64,000 nt of DNA from Mycobacterium sp. Z3061 (GTDB lineage Bacteria; Actinomycetota; Actinomycetes; Mycobacteriales; Mycobacteriaceae), in assembly GCF_031583025.1 (NCBI RefSeq), contig NZ_CP134062.1, forward strand, positions 744,001-808,000, read 5' to 3'. The translations under genes were made by a program, and so were the position numbers. Under the pieces are notes generated by a model. That model was not told the origin of the DNA, ran no database searches, and worked only from the letters and a program-made list of their open reading frames with translations. Numbering within the stretch: position 1 is the first letter of the stretch; each line of letters opens with the position of its first letter. Below are positions 55,101-63,597 of this stretch, piece after piece.

Positions 55101-55425
55101 CATCGCCGAAGGCCCTGGTGACCTTGGCCTTCGGCTCGGCCGCGATCAGTCGAAGCACCCGGTCCCGCACCGGGGCGACGTCGGGTGCGTCGACGGTGCC
55201 TTCGCGGGGCAGCAGCTGGATGACCAGGTTGGACGTGGTCCCGAAATGCTGGTCCAGGAACTCTTCGGCCTGCGACGACTCCGCTGCCGGGTCGGTGTTT
55301 CCGCCCGTGCCCAGCTTGTCGGACACCGAGCCGCCGAGTACGACACTGATGCCGAGTAGCACCAGGACCGCCGCCAGCACCGCCTTGGGGCGCCGCACGG
55401 TGAAGGTGGCCAACTGCCTCAACAT
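52189..55425 (-). CDS. MmpL-family RND transporter fused to an FHA domain
   Basis: A 1078-aa protein. Residues 1-740 are a complete MmpL/RND lipid transporter with about twelve helices and two periplasmic loops. Helix 4 has SIDFGLLMVSRFREE (Asp244-Phe245) and helix 10 has SVDYEIFLLSRIKE (Asp601-Tyr602); MmpL3 has Asp-Tyr in both. A linker of SPST and PEP repeats and a conserved cytosolic region follow. A C-terminal FHA domain (about 935-1035) shows Gly955-Arg956, Ser981-Arg-Ala-His984 and GSTNG (1000-1004), the phosphothreonine-binding residues. The substrate is unknown. Control by serine/threonine kinases is inferred from the FHA domain. Confidence 0.5.
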   Translation of the reverse strand: MLRQLATFTVRRPKAVLAAVLVLLGISVVLGGSVSDKLGTGGNTDPAAESSQAEEFLDQHFGTTSNLVIQLLPREGTVDAPDVAPVRDRVLRLIAAEPKAKVTRAFGDEGAGDLRSKDGRSGLILVHVGGTADEAAETAKRIIASLPTDANVAVRAGGSLGVQQEIRDKVKHDLKMSESIAVPISLAVLVVVFGGLIAAALPVVVGVVSIVSTLSVLLLMTTMTDVSVHALTVTTAFGLGLSIDFGLLMVSRFREECANGRGHHQAIIATVTTAGRTILFSAATVTLAMTSLLVFPTYFLRSVGLAATATVLLSAFSAIVVLPALLALLGTRVDSLAVIRRKVPLSADSLFWRRFAEVVTRRPLLYAVPVVAALLALGVPFLHAQYATPDERALPTDSSARLVAESLQHDFSLDPSQAITLVTRNDAGVLANLAAEVSRMDGAVLVNGTIGRYEHGQPVGPTPAASGAGYAFVYLSVQADSDQAQHLVRDIRAKITGHQVEVGGPTATLIDSRAAIADRLPLAIALIAVATFILLFLFTGSVVVPVKALLLNLLVLSAVLGVLVWIFQQGHLSGLLGFTPAPLNPSMVVLLCAIAFSLSVDYEIFLLSRIKEARDSGLSNDASTVIGLGRVGRIVTSAALLLTITLISFANGLSFMKMFGIGTALAVVIDATIIRGVVVPAFLRVAGDLNWWAPKPLRWLHSRVGISETAEHTPEPTQTPEPVDTPAPAEDLAVAAAVHAAEEYVEAGPSTSPSTSPSTEVEVIPGAHLVANVNGTVIVVAHRERTALTEHSVAAQQLAALAEMVRRTDPQKLVSAFAKLSRQPWTHTLVDVGIVTPTSAGLEILLCGSVTVALDDGDDRTLLHGRGRLVHYSVPMPAVAAVVAVEELGQRSRAGIPANGVYRITGGIVPGDGAVLRSTRTPGRLVPAVASPQPGRWVVLEDGSHFEIDRDCVIGRDPHGSDAAQRGLRPVSLEDPAGLLSRAHVEVRTVNGEVVVVDRGSTNGVFLREPAQQGWTPIAPWEPATWRPGSYIQIGGRILRLQAGTAPLAPRGPRVTRQHVVSREPLPGHASEAVFPTG
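53150..53184 (-). repeat. 12-bp tandem repeat in the MmpL-FHA linker
   Basis: Near-identical 12-base units (gtcgacggtgag and gtcgacggggag on the + strand) encode the PSTS repeats of the linker between the transporter and the FHA domain. In-frame length variation is possible. Confidence 0.5.
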
Positions 55426-55509
55426 GTCTCGCCTTTCCCCTGAACTCCCCTGAACCGACGGCAGAAGTCTGTCGCGACGGCCTTGGGGCTTTCTAAAGGT
55501 TTGCTGCGT

Positions 55510-56493
55510 TCAGTTGCGGGGTTCGCCGGCCAGCCACAGGCGCACCAGGCAGCGTCGTTGCGCCGCATCCGGTGCGTCGACGAAACTGCGGCGGTTGTGC
55601 AGGGTGGCGTGGTTGTCGGCGAAGAAGACGTCGCCCGGGTCGAGGGTGAACTCGACGTGGTTGGCGGGGTCGTTCAGGGCCCGGTCCAGAGCGTCGAGAG
55701 CCTGGCGCTGCCGGTCGCTCAGCGGCTGACCGCTGCGGTAGTGGCCCAGCTCGATGTGCAACCGGTTGTACCGGATGCGGACGCCCTCCGGGGTGTCGGT
55801 GAAGATCGAGCCGTACGTGAACGGGTCCTCGCCCGGCTGGGTTTCGTGCGAGCGGTCGAAGCAGAACCGTCCGTAGAGTTCCTCCACCAGTTCGGGCTGT
55901 GCCGCCAGCACCGCGTTGTATGCGGTGTGGCCACTGACCATGACCGACTCCCCGCCGGACACGGCCTTGCGCAGGCACAGCAGGCCGAGCACGTCGGGCC
56001 GGCTGCCGGCGTAGGCGCAGGCCGAGTCGGTGTGAAAGATCAACTCGGAGTTGGTTTTCGAGCCGCGGGCCTCCGCGACGGTCTGACCGGTGTCCTGCAC
56101 CAGGTAAACCCGGTCGCCCTGGCGGTTCTGCGGCTGCGGCCCACCCAGGTAGGTGCCCAGGCCCCAGTAGAGCATCGAGGCTTCCTCATCCGTCCAATCC
56201 TGCAGCGGCAGGCCGCGCAGCACGCAGAAGCCGGGACCCAGGCGCAGGCAGTGCCGGATGCCCCGGGCGATCTCGACCAGCTCCGGCTCCTGGAAGTCCG
56301 ATGCCACGATCGTGTCCAGGCGCCGGCCCAGGCGGCGCAGCCGGTCGCGGATGCGTAGGCACGCCGCGGCGTGCTGCGGCTCGACGGCGATCATGTAGTC
56401 CCAGGCGTCCAGGCTGGCGTGGTCCCAGACCGTCGGTGCGGCAATCGACCGGCGCTGGCTTACCCGCTGCCGTGTGTTCTTCACTGTGAGCAT
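55510..56493 (-). CDS. TauD/TfdA-type Fe(II)/2-oxoglutarate dioxygenase
   Basis: A 327-aa non-haem iron oxygenase. The facial triad is His154-x-Asp156 (FHTDSACA) and a distal His near 299 (LHNRRSF); FADNHATLHNRR and the Arg in RRCLVRLW for 2-oxoglutarate are seen. The substrate is unknown; relatives hydroxylate, desaturate or make isonitriles. ATG 56493 follows GAGGAG; the frame runs 19 codons further upstream. It lies 85 bases before the MmpL-FHA gene on the same strand. Confidence 0.5.
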   Translation of the reverse strand: MLTVKNTRQRVSQRRSIAAPTVWDHASLDAWDYMIAVEPQHAAACLRIRDRLRRLGRRLDTIVASDFQEPELVEIARGIRHCLRLGPGFCVLRGLPLQDWTDEEASMLYWGLGTYLGGPQPQNRQGDRVYLVQDTGQTVAEARGSKTNSELIFHTDSACAYAGSRPDVLGLLCLRKAVSGGESVMVSGHTAYNAVLAAQPELVEELYGRFCFDRSHETQPGEDPFTYGSIFTDTPEGVRIRYNRLHIELGHYRSGQPLSDRQRQALDALDRALNDPANHVEFTLDPGDVFFADNHATLHNRRSFVDAPDAAQRRCLVRLWLAGEPRN

Positions 56494-56589
56494 CTCTTCA
56501 TCTCCTCTCGTCCGGCTGAGATGCGTTTCTATGAGTTTGGCGAGAGGCACTTGAGAAATTCTTGGAGTTTGTATGGCGGCTGCCAGCGA

Positions 56590-56937
56590 CTACATCAGCC
56601 AGTTCGGCTGGGTCAGGTGGGCGTAGCGCTTCATGGCGGCAGGACCGAAATAAACGTGTTGACCCGCGGTGCGCAGATCCCGGAAGCACCGCTGATTGGG
56701 ATGGCTCGCGTGTACCGCGCCGTCGCCGGTCAATGAGAAGGCCGTATCGACGGCTCCGCGTGCCGCACGCAGGGCCTGTTGCGCGGCGAGTTGGAAACGG
56801 GCCCGCTGTGCCACGGACGGGGAGTCTCCGGCGCATGCCGTGTCCCAGAGTGCAGCGGCCTCGTCGAGGACAAACGCCCGCGCGGAACGGAGATCGGCTT
56901 CCGCCCCGGCGAACGTGACCTGTGCGTCGGGGGTTGG
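56590..56937 (-). pseudogene. 5'-truncated acyl-CoA dehydrogenase remnant
   Basis: An open frame of 115 codons, from just after an in-frame TGA to TAG 56590. It encodes only the C-terminal helical domain of a flavin monooxygenase/ACAD-type protein (TFAGAEADLRSARAF; AARGAVDTAFSLTGDGAVH; NQRCFRDLRTAGQHVYFG). No start codon is suitably placed except GTG 56814, and the N-terminal flavin domains are missing because the AbrB-type gene ends 52 bases upstream. It is most likely a decayed gene; a small expressed domain is possible. Confidence 0.5.
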
Positions 56938-56989
56938 TCAGCGGCCCGCTACGGCGAGTTCATCACCGGGGCGCTCACCGATGCCCTGC

Positions 56990-58015
56990 TCAGGCGGTGA
57001 CGGGAACCAGCTCCGGGCGCATCTGCACCGCCGGAGCGCTCTGCGGGGTGAACCGGATGAACAGCTTCGCCACGAACGGTGCGGCAACCAGCATCAGCAC
57101 CACCCGGATGACCTGGGACGCCATCACAAACGTCACGTTCGAACCCGAGCCTGCTGCGGTGCCCAGCACCGCGTAGACACCGCCCGGGCTGGTCGCCAGG
57201 TACCCGTCCAGCATGCTGAGTCCTGCCGAGTGCGCCAGGACCACCCCCAGGCCGGCCGCGACCACGTTCAGGACCATGATCAGGGCGAACGCGCCGGGCA
57301 GGATCCGGCGAATAGCCCGCATTGACTCGCGGTCCAGGGTCAGTACCGTCTGCAGCACGATCAGCACGATTCCGGCCTGGAACACCAGCATCGGAACGGC
57401 GAGGCCGTTGGCCAGTCCGGCGAATTCCAGTCCCATGGTGATTGCCATCGGGCCGATCAACCCGCCGCCGGGCAGCCGCAGCCGGCGTCCGGCCACCGCG
57501 CCGACCAGCACGATGGCTGCGAGCAACGGAAGCGTGAAATACCAAGGCAGCAAGGCTTTTTCACTTACCTTCTCGGCGTGGGAGGGAGTGCTGTGGTAGA
57601 AGGCGGTGGCGACGATGGGCATGGCGGCCGTGATCATGGCAACGCGCAGGTACTGGACGGCCGCGACGACGCGATCATCACCGCCGAGTTCGCGTGCGAT
57701 GGCGACCAGCCCGGCCGAGCCGCCGGCGACCAGTGCGAGGCCACCGGTCAGTGGCGTGATGTCGCGGTGCAGGCCGAGTAACGCACCGCCCGCCACGCTG
57801 AGGACGAGGGTGCTGACGGCCACCGCTATGACGATCGGCCAGTGCGAGCCCAGCGCGGCGAAGGAGATGTCGCGCACCATCAGCCCGGTGTAGACGCCGA
57901 GCACGCCTTGGGCGGCCAGACCGATTCCCGGCACGGTCTTGGGCGCGTACCGCGCCATCGACCAGGCGAAGGCCCCGCAGACAACGGCGACGATGAGAAG
58001 GTCAATCGGGTTCAT
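56990..58015 (-). CDS. AbrB-family membrane transporter
   Basis: A 341-aa membrane protein with about nine to ten helices, of the AbrB/AmoA-like family (PF05145; not the DNA-binding AbrB). Its repeats with GLVAIARELGGDDRVVAAVQYLR and TSPGGVYAVLGTAAGSGSN are typical. Some members are linked to efflux or glutamate/allantoin-type uptake; the substrate is unknown. ATG 58015. It is the first gene of a same-strand run that includes the dioxygenase and the MmpL-FHA gene. Confidence 0.5.
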   Translation of the reverse strand: MNPIDLLIVAVVCGAFAWSMARYAPKTVPGIGLAAQGVLGVYTGLMVRDISFAALGSHWPIVIAVAVSTLVLSVAGGALLGLHRDITPLTGGLALVAGGSAGLVAIARELGGDDRVVAAVQYLRVAMITAAMPIVATAFYHSTPSHAEKVSEKALLPWYFTLPLLAAIVLVGAVAGRRLRLPGGGLIGPMAITMGLEFAGLANGLAVPMLVFQAGIVLIVLQTVLTLDRESMRAIRRILPGAFALIMVLNVVAAGLGVVLAHSAGLSMLDGYLATSPGGVYAVLGTAAGSGSNVTFVMASQVIRVVLMLVAAPFVAKLFIRFTPQSAPAVQMRPELVPVTA

Positions 58016-58130
58016 GGTGTGAAGGGTTCAGCAACCGCCTTGGCGGATTCTTGAAGCGCAGAACAGCGGCGACCAGATTAGGTACCGGACTACTCAGTCG
58101 GGGCCGTCGTCACCGGGGCACGCTGGGCCG

Positions 58131-58328
58131 ATGGCCGAGGAACTCACCGAGCGTGAGCACGCGCTGCGCAGATTGCCGTTGCCGTACTCGCTGGCGCTGC
58201 GGTTGCGCGACGCCGGCGTCGCGGACGAGGTGATTTGCGAATACGTCGGCGTCGAGAACGACTTCCTCGACGGTTTCTATCGGGTCGCCGAAGCGAAACT
58301 TGCCGCACTCCGGCTTCGCGCGCTGTGA
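58131..58328 (+). CDS. Small acidic-basic hypothetical protein
   Basis: A 65-aa protein (MAEELTEREHALRRLPLPYS, then DAGVADEVICEYVGVENDFLD). It looks like a short helical regulator-type domain, perhaps HTH-like, but no family is recognised. It precedes the LuxR gene by about 105 bases; divergent from the AbrB-type gene. Confidence 0.5.
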   Translation: MAEELTEREHALRRLPLPYSLALRLRDAGVADEVICEYVGVENDFLDGFYRVAEAKLAALRLRAL

Positions 58329-58432
58329 CAAACCGTCTCAGTCGAAGAAAACGCAACGTGCCTCGACTCAGACAGTCCCCCGCAGAAAGCGGTTCGACTG
58401 CGAGGCTGTGCCGACTCTCCTACGCTAACCGG

Positions 58433-61042
58433 GTGCGTCTGACATGGCCGCTGGTCGGCCGGGCACAGGAAATCGCGGTCGTCCAGGCCGCGATATCTGA
58501 TCCGCGCACGCCGGGGGTGCTCATCTGTGGTGCACCCGGCGTCGGAAAGAGTCGGCTGGCGGGTGACGCAGTCACGGGGCTTGCTGGGTGCGTCACCCGT
58601 CGGGCTGTTGCCAGCGCGTCCGCCCGATCGATTCCTCTGGGGGCATTTGCCGCCTGGGTGCGACTGCCGGGGCCCGGCGACGGGCAGCTGGTTCATATCG
58701 TCCGCGACGTGATCGAGTCGCTCACGGCGACAACCGAACAAACCGCGGTCGTCATCGCCGTCGACGACGCACACCTGCTCGATGACCTGTCGGTGTTCGT
58801 GCTGCATCAGATCGTTCAGCGCCGGTCGGCGAAAGTGGTGCTGACGGTCCGCAGCGGTGAGCCGCTCTCCGCCGCCCTGCAGGAAGTATGGAGCGACGGG
58901 TTCGAGCGGCTGGATCTGCAGCCGCTGTCTGCCGGCGAGACAGCGACGCTGTTATCGGAGTCTTTGGATGGTGTGGTGGATCCTGATGTCTCACAACGGC
59001 TTTGGAAGCTGACCCGGGGGAATGTGCTCTACCTGCGCAACATCGTCGAGCAGGAGCGGGCCGATGGCCGATTGGTGCAACGCCACGGCTATTGGCGGTG
59101 GACCGGCGATCCGGTGGTGCCGCCCAGTCTGGCCGAGTTGATCGAGTCGCGGATGGGGACGCTGCCCGCCGCGGTGGGCGATGTCGTGGACACCCTGGCG
59201 GTGGGAGAGCCGCTCGAACTGAAGTCCCTGGCGCGACTGGTGGACCCAGGCGCCATCGAGGAGGCCGACGTGCGGGGATTGATTGCGATCGGGCCGGTCG
59301 ACGGCAATGTGGAAGTCCGGCTTGCCCATCCGCTCTATGGCGAGCTGCGCCGGTCGCGCGCTGCGGCTACCCGGTTGCGCCGACTGCGCGGCCGGGTGGC
59401 CACCGAGTTGGCCGCGAGTGAGGATCGCGACGAGGTGCGAACGGTGGTGCGCCGCGCGGTGTTGACTGTCGACTCCGACCTGGCGCCGGACGGAGAACTG
59501 CTTCTTCGGGCCGCGGAAGGCGCGATGTTCCTGGCCGACGCTCCGCTGGCGGACCGCTTGGCGGCAGCGGCGATTCGGGCCGGATGCGGCGTGCCGGCCT
59601 ACAACATCCGATCGTTCGCGCTGGCCTGGCAGGGACGCGGTGCGGAGGCCGATGCCGCGGTGGCTGCGACACCCACCGAAGGTCTCTCGGAAGAGGATCG
59701 CCTGTACCTGCTTGGTCACCGCGGCTTCAACAGGCTGTGGGGGTTGGCAGACCCCGACGGCGCCAGGGAGCTGTTCGAGGAAGCCGCAGAGTTGGCGACG
59801 CCGGCCACGCGCAGCTGGAGCGATGCCTACCTGACCGTCTACTGGGCATCGATGGCAAAGCCCGCCAAGGCGATAGCCCTGGGCGAAACCGTCGACCTGG
59901 AGTGCCTGCCCGGAATCATCAGTTCGGCCGCGGCGTGGGCGCTGGTTGTCGCCCATGGAGATGCGGGGGACGGCGCCGAGGCGGACCGGGTGGCCGACGT
60001 GGGTTACGCCTGCGTGCAGCGGACGTCCACCGCTGCCCACATGAGGCTGATCCTCGCCGACCGGCACCTTGGTGCGCTGCTGCTCAGTGGTCGCTTGTCG
60101 AGTGCCAGTGCCCTTGCTCAGCAGGCGCGCGAGCAGACCGTCGACGTTCCGGGCGTAGCCCAGCTCCTGGGCGCCGCGATCATGGGCCGGGCCGCCGCCG
60201 GATCGGGACGCCTGGATGAGGCCAGGCGCCACTTGCAGGCTGTCGTCGAGCTTTTCAGCGGCGATTCCAACGGTTTTCGGTACCGCTACCTGATCCCGCT
60301 CGCTACGACACTGGCCATGTGCGGCCTTGTCGACGAGGCGGACGCGGCGCTGCGGGCACTGGACGCGGAGCGCCATCGAAGTTGGGGATTCGTGAACTAC
60401 GAGCGCGATCTGGCACACGCGTGGGTGACCGCCTGTCAGGGTGCGCTCAGTGAAGCGATCAAGATCGCGCTCCAAGCGGCCGAAACCTGCCGTGAAAATG
60501 GTCAATTCGCCGCCGAGGTGATGTGTCTGCAGACCGCCGCGCAATTCGGCACCGGGTCGTCGGCGGCACGGTTGGGTGAACTCCTAGGCTTGGTGCAGGG
60601 CCCGCGGGTCGGCGTGGCAGCCCGGTTCGCTGCCGCGCTGGCGTCCGGCAACGGAGCCGAGTTGATAGCTGTATCAGCGGATTTCGAGGCGATGGGTGAC
60701 CTCGTTGCCGCGCTCGACGCGGCGGCACACGCAGCGATTGCGTTCCGCAACAAAGACTTACGAGGATCGGCGTTGAGCTGCTCGACGCGTGCCGATGCGC
60801 TGGCCGAGCGGTGCGGCGGTGCGGTCACTCCGGTGCTTCGTCAAGCCAGCGTGCCCGTACCGTTCACGTCGCGGGAACGGGAGATCGTGATGCTGCTCGG
60901 AGAGGGTCTGCCCAGCCGGGCGGTTGCCGAGCGTCTGACACTGTCGGTGCGCACGGTTGAAGGTCACATCTACCGGGCCATGACCAAAACCGGTGTCTCG
61001 AGCCGTGAAGAGCTCGCAGCGTTGTTGAAACCGCGAGCCTAG
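58433..61042 (+). CDS. Large LuxR-family (LAL-type) regulator
   Basis: An 869-aa STAND-type regulator. The N-terminal NTPase has P-loop GAPGVGKS at 33-40 and Walker B AVDDAHLLDD. A long helical-repeat middle leads to a C-terminal LuxR HTH (REREIVMLLGEGLPSRAVAE, LSVRTVEGHIYRAMTKTGVS). GTG 58433 is preceded by tacgct at a leaderless spacing; the frame extends upstream, antisense to nothing known, with an Arg-rich sequence. Its target genes are unknown. Its stop overlaps that of the convergent peptidase gene by 4 bases. Confidence 0.5.
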   Translation: MRLTWPLVGRAQEIAVVQAAISDPRTPGVLICGAPGVGKSRLAGDAVTGLAGCVTRRAVASASARSIPLGAFAAWVRLPGPGDGQLVHIVRDVIESLTATTEQTAVVIAVDDAHLLDDLSVFVLHQIVQRRSAKVVLTVRSGEPLSAALQEVWSDGFERLDLQPLSAGETATLLSESLDGVVDPDVSQRLWKLTRGNVLYLRNIVEQERADGRLVQRHGYWRWTGDPVVPPSLAELIESRMGTLPAAVGDVVDTLAVGEPLELKSLARLVDPGAIEEADVRGLIAIGPVDGNVEVRLAHPLYGELRRSRAAATRLRRLRGRVATELAASEDRDEVRTVVRRAVLTVDSDLAPDGELLLRAAEGAMFLADAPLADRLAAAAIRAGCGVPAYNIRSFALAWQGRGAEADAAVAATPTEGLSEEDRLYLLGHRGFNRLWGLADPDGARELFEEAAELATPATRSWSDAYLTVYWASMAKPAKAIALGETVDLECLPGIISSAAAWALVVAHGDAGDGAEADRVADVGYACVQRTSTAAHMRLILADRHLGALLLSGRLSSASALAQQAREQTVDVPGVAQLLGAAIMGRAAAGSGRLDEARRHLQAVVELFSGDSNGFRYRYLIPLATTLAMCGLVDEADAALRALDAERHRSWGFVNYERDLAHAWVTACQGALSEAIKIALQAAETCRENGQFAAEVMCLQTAAQFGTGSSAARLGELLGLVQGPRVGVAARFAAALASGNGAELIAVSADFEAMGDLVAALDAAAHAAIAFRNKDLRGSALSCSTRADALAERCGGAVTPVLRQASVPVPFTSREREIVMLLGEGLPSRAVAERLTLSVRTVEGHIYRAMTKTGVSSREELAALLKPRA

Positions 61043-62919
61043 TTCCGTCCGCCCAGATGTTGTTCGAGGAACCGGTCCACGGCGTCGAACAAGTCAATGA
61101 CGTTCTCAGGGTTGAGGAAACCGTGCCCTTCGTCTTCCTTGACCAGGTACTCCACCTCGACGCCGCGGGCGCGCAGCGCCTCCACCAGATTGTCGGACTC
61201 GGCCTGGACGACGCGAACGTCATTGGCGCCCTGCGCAACCAGCAACGGCGTCTGAATTCGTTCCACCTTGGTGATCGGTGAGCGCTCCAGCATGTCCGCC
61301 TCCTGCGCGGGATCTTCCGGGTCGCCGACGAACAGGTGCCAATTGTTGGCGAGGTGGGGCCGTGCGATCGCCGGGAGTGTGCGCATGAAGTTGGCCAGGC
61401 TGGAGATCCCGACGTAGTCGATGGCCGCCGCGAAGACCTCCGGCGTGAAGGTGACGCCGACCAGTGCGGCGTAGCCGCCGTAGGAACCGCCGAAGATCGC
61501 GACCCGCGCCGGGTCCGCGTAACCCATCTCGACCGCCCAGTTCACCGCGTCGATCAAATCGTCGTGCATTTTGCCCGCGAACTCCCCGACCGCGGCCTTG
61601 ACGAATGCCTTCCCGAATCCCGTTGACCCGCGGAAGTTGACTTGCAGCACCGCATACCCGCGGTTGGCGAGGAACTGCGCCTCCGGGTCGAACCTCCACC
61701 AATCCCTGGCCCACGGTCCGCCGTGGACGAGCAGCACCATCGGCAGGCCCTTCGGTTCCAGTCCGACGGGCAGCGTCAGATATGACGGCAAGTCCAGTCC
61801 GTCGCGGGACGGGATCGTCACGGGCGTCATCGGCGCCAACTGCGCGGGATCAAGGTGTGGGAAAGGCCGGAACAGCAGCCTGCTGCGGCCGGTGGAGTGG
61901 TCATAGAGGTAGGTGAGTCCGGCGTCCCGGTCGTGGTTGAAGCTGACGATCCATCGCTGACCGCTGTCGTCGGAGGACAACGCTCCGATATCGCCTTCGG
62001 ACAGCTTCTCCAAGTTCGCCAGGACCTCGGCGAACAGTGGGTCGAGCGGCCTGATGACCTGACGCGCACCCAGATAGCGTGCCCCGAGCAGCTCACCCGT
62101 GCGTCTGTGTTGGATCAGTGGTTGTGGCACGAGCGGCATGACCAGGCCCCTGGCGTCCAGGTCGAAGCTGGGGTGGCTGTCCACGGCCGTCTCCGTGCCG
62201 TTGACCACGTCAAGCCGGACCAGTCGGGTGCGGTCGGTGCCCTCGTTGGAGCCGATCCAGATTCCCGTTCCGTCAGGGGTGACGACCATCGGGAAAACGC
62301 CCAGCGTGTAGTCGGCGCCGTCATAGGTGGCGATCGGCCGTAGCTCGGCCGATGCGGCGTCCCATCGGTGGATTTCAACGTCGCCGGCGGCAGTCAGTGC
62401 CACGGCGAACAGATCGCCGTCACGGCTGCTGAGCCATCCCGCGACCTGCCCGGGATTCTCGGCGCGCATGGTGAGTTCGCCTGTGGCAATGTCCAATTCG
62501 TAGGCGTCCAGCAACGCGACGTTGCGCTTGTTGAGGTACACGATGGCCTTGCCGGACAGTCCGCCCGGGATCTCGAAGATCGCCTTGGTGCCTTCGAAGG
62601 GTGTCAGGTCAACGGCGGAGGCCCCCGGATCCTCCAGGTCGACCCGGAAGATGTGCCAATTCTCGTCGCCGCCACTGTCCTGCAGGTAGAGCAGCCACCG
62701 GGGGTCGTCGGTCCATTCGTAGCTCAACACCGAACGGGTGTCGTCCGCGGTGACGCAGCGCGCCGGCTCGCTTTCGTCCAGCGGTTGGACCCACACGTTC
62801 AGGCGGTTGCGCCACGGGGCGAGATACGCCATCCGCGTTCCGTCGGGCGAGATGGTCGCTCCGGCTCGGACGGGTGGGCGGAAGAAGTCCTCGACAGAGA
62901 TCGGTTCGGGCAGTGCCAT
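61039..62919 (-). CDS. S9 family serine peptidase (prolyl-oligopeptidase type)
   Basis: A 626-aa cytosolic peptidase. The N-terminal beta-propeller (about 15-370; ISPDGTRMAYLAPW and EWTDDPRWLLY repeats) is followed by an alpha/beta hydrolase domain with Ser479 (GGSYGG), Asp567 (GANDVRV) and His599 (DEGHGF). It resembles acylaminoacyl peptidases and dipeptidyl peptidases. A TetR gene lies upstream on the same strand behind a large palindrome, so expression is probably induced by a small molecule. Confidence 0.5.
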   Translation of the reverse strand: MALPEPISVEDFFRPPVRAGATISPDGTRMAYLAPWRNRLNVWVQPLDESEPARCVTADDTRSVLSYEWTDDPRWLLYLQDSGGDENWHIFRVDLEDPGASAVDLTPFEGTKAIFEIPGGLSGKAIVYLNKRNVALLDAYELDIATGELTMRAENPGQVAGWLSSRDGDLFAVALTAAGDVEIHRWDAASAELRPIATYDGADYTLGVFPMVVTPDGTGIWIGSNEGTDRTRLVRLDVVNGTETAVDSHPSFDLDARGLVMPLVPQPLIQHRRTGELLGARYLGARQVIRPLDPLFAEVLANLEKLSEGDIGALSSDDSGQRWIVSFNHDRDAGLTYLYDHSTGRSRLLFRPFPHLDPAQLAPMTPVTIPSRDGLDLPSYLTLPVGLEPKGLPMVLLVHGGPWARDWWRFDPEAQFLANRGYAVLQVNFRGSTGFGKAFVKAAVGEFAGKMHDDLIDAVNWAVEMGYADPARVAIFGGSYGGYAALVGVTFTPEVFAAAIDYVGISSLANFMRTLPAIARPHLANNWHLFVGDPEDPAQEADMLERSPITKVERIQTPLLVAQGANDVRVVQAESDNLVEALRARGVEVEYLVKEDEGHGFLNPENVIDLFDAVDRFLEQHLGGRN

Positions 62920-62977
62920 GCGGCGACTCCTTTGGTCCTCGTGCGGTGAATTCGGTTGTCGTGCAGGGAATTTTGAT

Positions 62978-63595
62978 CTACTGGGGGATGGGTCCGCCGA
63001 TGCGTCCGTTGGTCGCGTCGAGAATCGCCCGGTCGATCAGCGCGAGTGTCTGCTGCGGGCTGACCTTTTCGCCGTGCGCGACGACCGCGATGCTGACGTC
63101 CTCGTCGATCACCCGCAACGCACCGGTCACGGCCGCTGCGCACAGTCGCACGGTGAGATCGTCGCGGTTCATCCGCAGTCGCTTGGCGATGACGGGAATG
63201 AAGCCTCGCTCGAGTTCGTCGTGGACCATCAGGTAGGCGGTGCGTAGCGCCGGTTCCGACGCCGTCATGCTGGCAATTCGCATCGCACTGACCTCGTCGG
63301 CGATGTCCTGTTCGGTGAACGGGTGCGCGACCGCGTCGGCGGCCATGTGTTCGCCCAGCGATAATTCACGCGGCCACCGGTCCAATACTGCGATGAACCG
63401 GTGCGTCGACTTGGCGAGCACCGGTTCGACGCAGCTCTCTTTAGACCGGAAGTACCTCCAGATTGTCCGGGTGGAAAGCCCTGCGGCAGCTGCGATGTCG
63501 TCGCCGGTCGTTCCCGACACCCCGTTCCGCCAGAACAGTTCGCAGGCGTGGCGGGATACCTGCAACCTGGCTTCGCCGTGCGCTATGTCCTCCAC
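62978..63595 (-). CDS. TetR-family regulator of the peptidase unit
   Basis: A 205-aa TetR protein: HTH NGVSGTTGDDIAAAAGLSTR followed by TIWRYFRSKESCVEPVL. GTG 63595 is the only start that avoids the operator; aggggg immediately precedes it. The double palindrome at 63598-63640 begins three bases upstream, so the repressor would block its own transcription. The peptidase gene follows after 58 bases. Confidence 0.5.
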   Translation of the reverse strand: MEDIAHGEARLQVSRHACELFWRNGVSGTTGDDIAAAAGLSTRTIWRYFRSKESCVEPVLAKSTHRFIAVLDRWPRELSLGEHMAADAVAHPFTEQDIADEVSAMRIASMTASEPALRTAYLMVHDELERGFIPVIAKRLRMNRDDLTVRLCAAAVTGALRVIDEDVSIAVVAHGEKVSPQQTLALIDRAILDATNGRIGGPIPQ

Positions 63596-63597
63596 CC

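Noticed and set aside
56779-57000. A 73-codon plus-strand frame ending in ARYGEFITGALTDALLRR
   Set aside because: It lies opposite the ACAD remnant and the end of the AbrB-type gene, has no clear family and is best explained as a shadow frame.
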